Source: a bacterium (GTDB lineage Bacteria > Patescibacteriota > Patescibacteriia > 2-12-FULL-60-25). Taken from it: DNA of 7,084 nt. The notes under the pieces were generated by a model, which saw only the letters and a list, made by a program, of their open reading frames with translations, was not told where the DNA came from and made no database searches. Numbering within the stretch: position 1 is the first letter of the stretch; every line of letters begins with the position of its first letter. The position numbers were made by a program, and so were the translations under genes. This document shows positions 5,018 to 7,084 of the stretch, in pieces. The stretch spans positions 1 through 7,084 of the forward strand of contig JANLIO010000058.1 in the NCBI GenBank assembly GCA_024654265.1, in the 5' to 3' direction.

Positions 5018-6811
5018 CTAATTTCTTCGCAACACTTTCATGAACGCATCAGAAGGGATTTCAACTCGACCTGTTCCCATGGCAAGCATCTTTGCTTTTC
5101 CCTTCTTTTGCTTTTGGAGTAATTTATTTTTTCGCGTAACATCACCCCCGTACAGCTTTGCTGTCACGTCCTTACGATACGCGGAGATTCGTTCAGAGGC
5201 AATAATCTTTGCACCAATCGCAGCCTGAATCTTCAATACAAATTGTTGACGAGGTAAAATATCTTTCAATGTTTCCACGATTTCTTTTCCACGCGTGTAC
5301 GCTTCATCGCGATGAATCAATGTTGCAAATGCTGGAACCTGATCTTCGGCGACAATGATATCCATACGGATAATCGGAGCAGATCGATACCCAATCACAG
5401 AATAGTTAAGTGACGCATATCCGGAGGTCGCGCCTTTCAAACGATCATAAAAATCAACGATCACAGATGATAACGGCATATCGTACCGCAAAAGCACGCG
5501 CGTTGATTCCAAATATTCCGAATGTTTAAATTGTCCACGTCGCTCAGTCACAAGCTTCATTACATTCCCCTGCATATCAGCCGGACAAACAATATCCACA
5601 CTCACCCAAGGTTCACGCGCTTCGAATAAACGCGCAGGATCCGGAAAATCTAATGGAGAATGAATAATCGTGTCCTTTCCATCACTTGTCGTCACCTCAT
5701 ATGCCACCGACGGAGTCGTGATCACCACATCAAGATTATATTCGCGACGAAGGCGCTCCTGAAAAATCTCCAAATGGAGCATTCCGAGAAAACCGCAACG
5801 AAACCCAAGCCCAAGCGCAGTTGAACGTTCCGGCTCTGCCGTAAGCGACGCGTCATTCAATTGAAGCTTCTCGATCGCATCCCGAAGATGCGCTTCATCA
5901 TCACCTTCACGAGGGAAGACACCGGCAAAAACCATTGGACTCACCACAACATATCCGGGGAGTTGTTTTACTCCGGATTTTGGGTGTGTCAACGTATCAC
6001 CAACACGCACAGAATTGATGTCCTTCCGTGCTGTCACAACGTACCCAATCTGACCGGTCGAAAGCGTGGGAGTCGGAAGTTGCGCCGGGGTTAACACACC
6101 AATTTCAACGGCTTCACCCACCTCACCTGTCGCGCAAAATGAGATGCTCTCCAATTTAGAAAGCGACCCATCAACAACACGAACATACGCAACAACACCA
6201 CGATAGCTATCGTAAAACGAATCAAAAATGAGCGCGCGAAGTGGCGCATTTGAATTTCCTTTTGGTTCCGGAACATCCAAGATAACTCGACGCAATATTG
6301 CTTCAACGCCCTCCCCTGTTTTCCCTGATGCAACTAAAATATCATCACGCGAACATCCAAGAAGCTTTTGAAGCTCCTCAGCTCGCCGTGGCACATCAGA
6401 TGCCGGCAGATCCACTTTATTCAAAACAGGAATGATGACGAGATCTTGTGCAATAGCAAGATGAAGATTCGCGAGCGTTTGCGCCTGAACACCCTGCGTC
6501 GCATCCACCAATAATATCGCGCCCTCGACCGCGGCGAGCGAACGAGAAACTTCATACTGAAAATCCACATGCCCCGGTGTATCAATCAAGTTCAAGGTAT
6601 AGTCCACGCCGTCTAAAACATATTTCATTCGCGCCGGCTGGAGCTTAATCGTAATCCCTCGTTCCTGTTCCAAATCCATTGTGTCCAAATGCTGAGCTGT
6701 CATCTTCCGAACATCCACGGTTTTCGTCACTTCCAAAAACCGATCCGCGAGAGTTGATTTCCCGTGATCGATATGCGCAATAATGCAAAAATTACGAATT
6801 CGAGATTGCAT
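5018..6811 (-). CDS. lepA: Elongation factor 4 (LepA), ribosomal back-translocase GTPase
   Basis: The product is 597 residues, the usual length for EF4. This GTPase binds ribosomes and remodels stalled or mistranslocated complexes; it acts in the cytoplasm, partly membrane-associated. The G domain shows G1 AHIDHGKST (12-20), switch I RGITIK (51-56), G3 DTPGH with catalytic His81, G4 NKVD (131-134) and G5 as SGK (162-164), where many homologues have SAK. The EF4-specific C-terminal domain is present, with YGGD at 554-557 followed by a lysine-rich stretch and EIPSDAF near the end. ATG 6811 is chosen because the protein then starts MQSRIRNF, like E. coli LepA, and GGTG lies a few bases upstream. 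A GTG at 6820 would add three residues. It follows the MurJ-like gene by 68 bases. No convincing promoter was seen in that gap. Confidence 0.97.
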   Translation of the reverse strand: MQSRIRNFCIIAHIDHGKSTLADRFLEVTKTVDVRKMTAQHLDTMDLEQERGITIKLQPARMKYVLDGVDYTLNLIDTPGHVDFQYEVSRSLAAVEGAILLVDATQGVQAQTLANLHLAIAQDLVIIPVLNKVDLPASDVPRRAEELQKLLGCSRDDILVASGKTGEGVEAILRRVILDVPEPKGNSNAPLRALIFDSFYDSYRGVVAYVRVVDGSLSKLESISFCATGEVGEAVEIGVLTPAQLPTPTLSTGQIGYVVTARKDINSVRVGDTLTHPKSGVKQLPGYVVVSPMVFAGVFPREGDDEAHLRDAIEKLQLNDASLTAEPERSTALGLGFRCGFLGMLHLEIFQERLRREYNLDVVITTPSVAYEVTTSDGKDTIIHSPLDFPDPARLFEAREPWVSVDIVCPADMQGNVMKLVTERRGQFKHSEYLESTRVLLRYDMPLSSVIVDFYDRLKGATSGYASLNYSVIGYRSAPIIRMDIIVAEDQVPAFATLIHRDEAYTRGKEIVETLKDILPRQQFVLKIQAAIGAKIIASERISAYRKDVTAKLYGGDVTRKNKLLQKQKKGKAKMLAMGTGRVEIPSDAFMKVLRRN

Positions 6812-6879
6812 AATCACCACAGATTGCCAGAAAATCGGCTATTTGACAATGCTCCCAGTGAGATCATCAAACTCTTGAA

Positions 6880-7084
6880 TTAATCTGTAGCTGTTCCCTG
6901 GGCTTCTTCCGCACCTTGAACAACCGCCTTTCGAAGCAAACGAACTTTTATCGCATGTTTAAACTCATTTAACTCGTGGGATTGTAAAAGAATAGAAATA
7001 ATCAAAAAAGCAATTCCACCAGCGAGGATAGTCCCCGTTGCTTGAAGCGCAACCTGCAAAAACGTTCGTAATGGGAAAACGGTT
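6880..7084 (-). CDS. murJ: Probable MurJ lipid II flippase, C-terminal 67 residues (cut by right edge)
   Basis: Only the 3' end is inside the window: 67 codons and a TAA stop at 6880-6882. It reads PLRTFLQVALQ, then a hydrophobic helix (AGGIAFLIISILL), then HELNEFK and a basic and polar tail. This order, with an alanine- and glycine-rich last membrane helix followed by a short acidic turn and a basic tail, resembles the C-terminus of MurJ/MviN, whose E. coli member ends with a comparable AGIAAYF helix and KEF segment. MurJ moves lipid II across the inner membrane for peptidoglycan synthesis. The assignment rests on a short, poorly constrained region, so another flippase of the MATE-like (MVF) group, or an unrelated membrane protein, is possible. 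It lies 68 bases upstream of lepA on the same strand. Confidence 0.6.
   Translation of the reverse strand, partial: TVFPLRTFLQVALQATGTILAGGIAFLIISILLQSHELNEFKHAIKVRLLRKAVVQGAEEAQGTATD

Noticed and set aside
5010..5020. Intrinsic terminator of lepA at the T-run after its stop
   Set aside because: A run of T's is present on the minus strand, but no stable stem-loop precedes it.
6812..6820. GTG 6820 as the lepA start
   Set aside because: It adds only three residues and has no better upstream signal; ATG 6811 gives the family-typical N-terminus and a nearby GGTG.
6843..6848. TTGACA on the plus strand as a -35 promoter box
   Set aside because: No TATAAT-like box is found at 16-18 bases and no plus-strand gene follows.
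485..7084. A new multi-gene defence or mobile system
   Set aside because: Every sizeable gene belongs to a well-known housekeeping or transporter family with intact motifs; the novelty is limited to the spacer repeats and the small peptide.

Overview
The window looks like ordinary chromosomal sequence from a small-genome bacterium. The best guess, made by eye, is Patescibacteria/CPR: mid-range GC, a compact one-directional gene run, a very short intergenic membrane peptide, and spacers full of short palindromic repeats. The standard code fits, because TGA ends the RNase HI gene and does not appear to be reassigned. The lineage is an inference; no rRNA or other decisive marker is present.

All supported genes lie on the minus strand and read from right to left. 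The order is: the 3' end of a MurJ-like lipid II flippase (6880-7084, cut by the right edge); lepA/elongation factor 4 (5018-6811); a spacer with an inverted-pair repeat; a 32-residue single-pass membrane peptide (4709-4807); recJ (2882-4657); a spacer with a second, unrelated-looking hairpin repeat; an RNase HI-family gene (2282-2698); and, 12 bases further on, a complete half-size ABC exporter (485-2269). The RNase HI-ABC pair is almost certainly cotranscribed, and murJ-lepA (68-base gap) probably is. The rest may be a loose operon interrupted by repeats. The products are housekeeping: cell-wall precursor flipping, ribosome function, ssDNA exonuclease repair, RNA:DNA hybrid removal and export. 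RecJ and RNase HI could both act on replication or repair intermediates, but nothing in the sequence ties the genes into one pathway.

The left 484 bases hold no gene. They contain part of an inverted-pair repeat, three successive terminator-like hairpins pointing rightward on the plus strand (the last with nine T's), a palindrome, a single repeat arm, and a 63-base array of degenerate 7-base units.

The most interesting signal is in the spacers. Palindromic elements with GTCATC/GATGAC ends recur at 1-95, 346-380, 2736-2833 and 4842-4948, and 7-base periodic sequence (roughly NNNGAAY) lies beside several of them. No transposase, CRISPR array, defence system or other clearly new multi-gene system was found.
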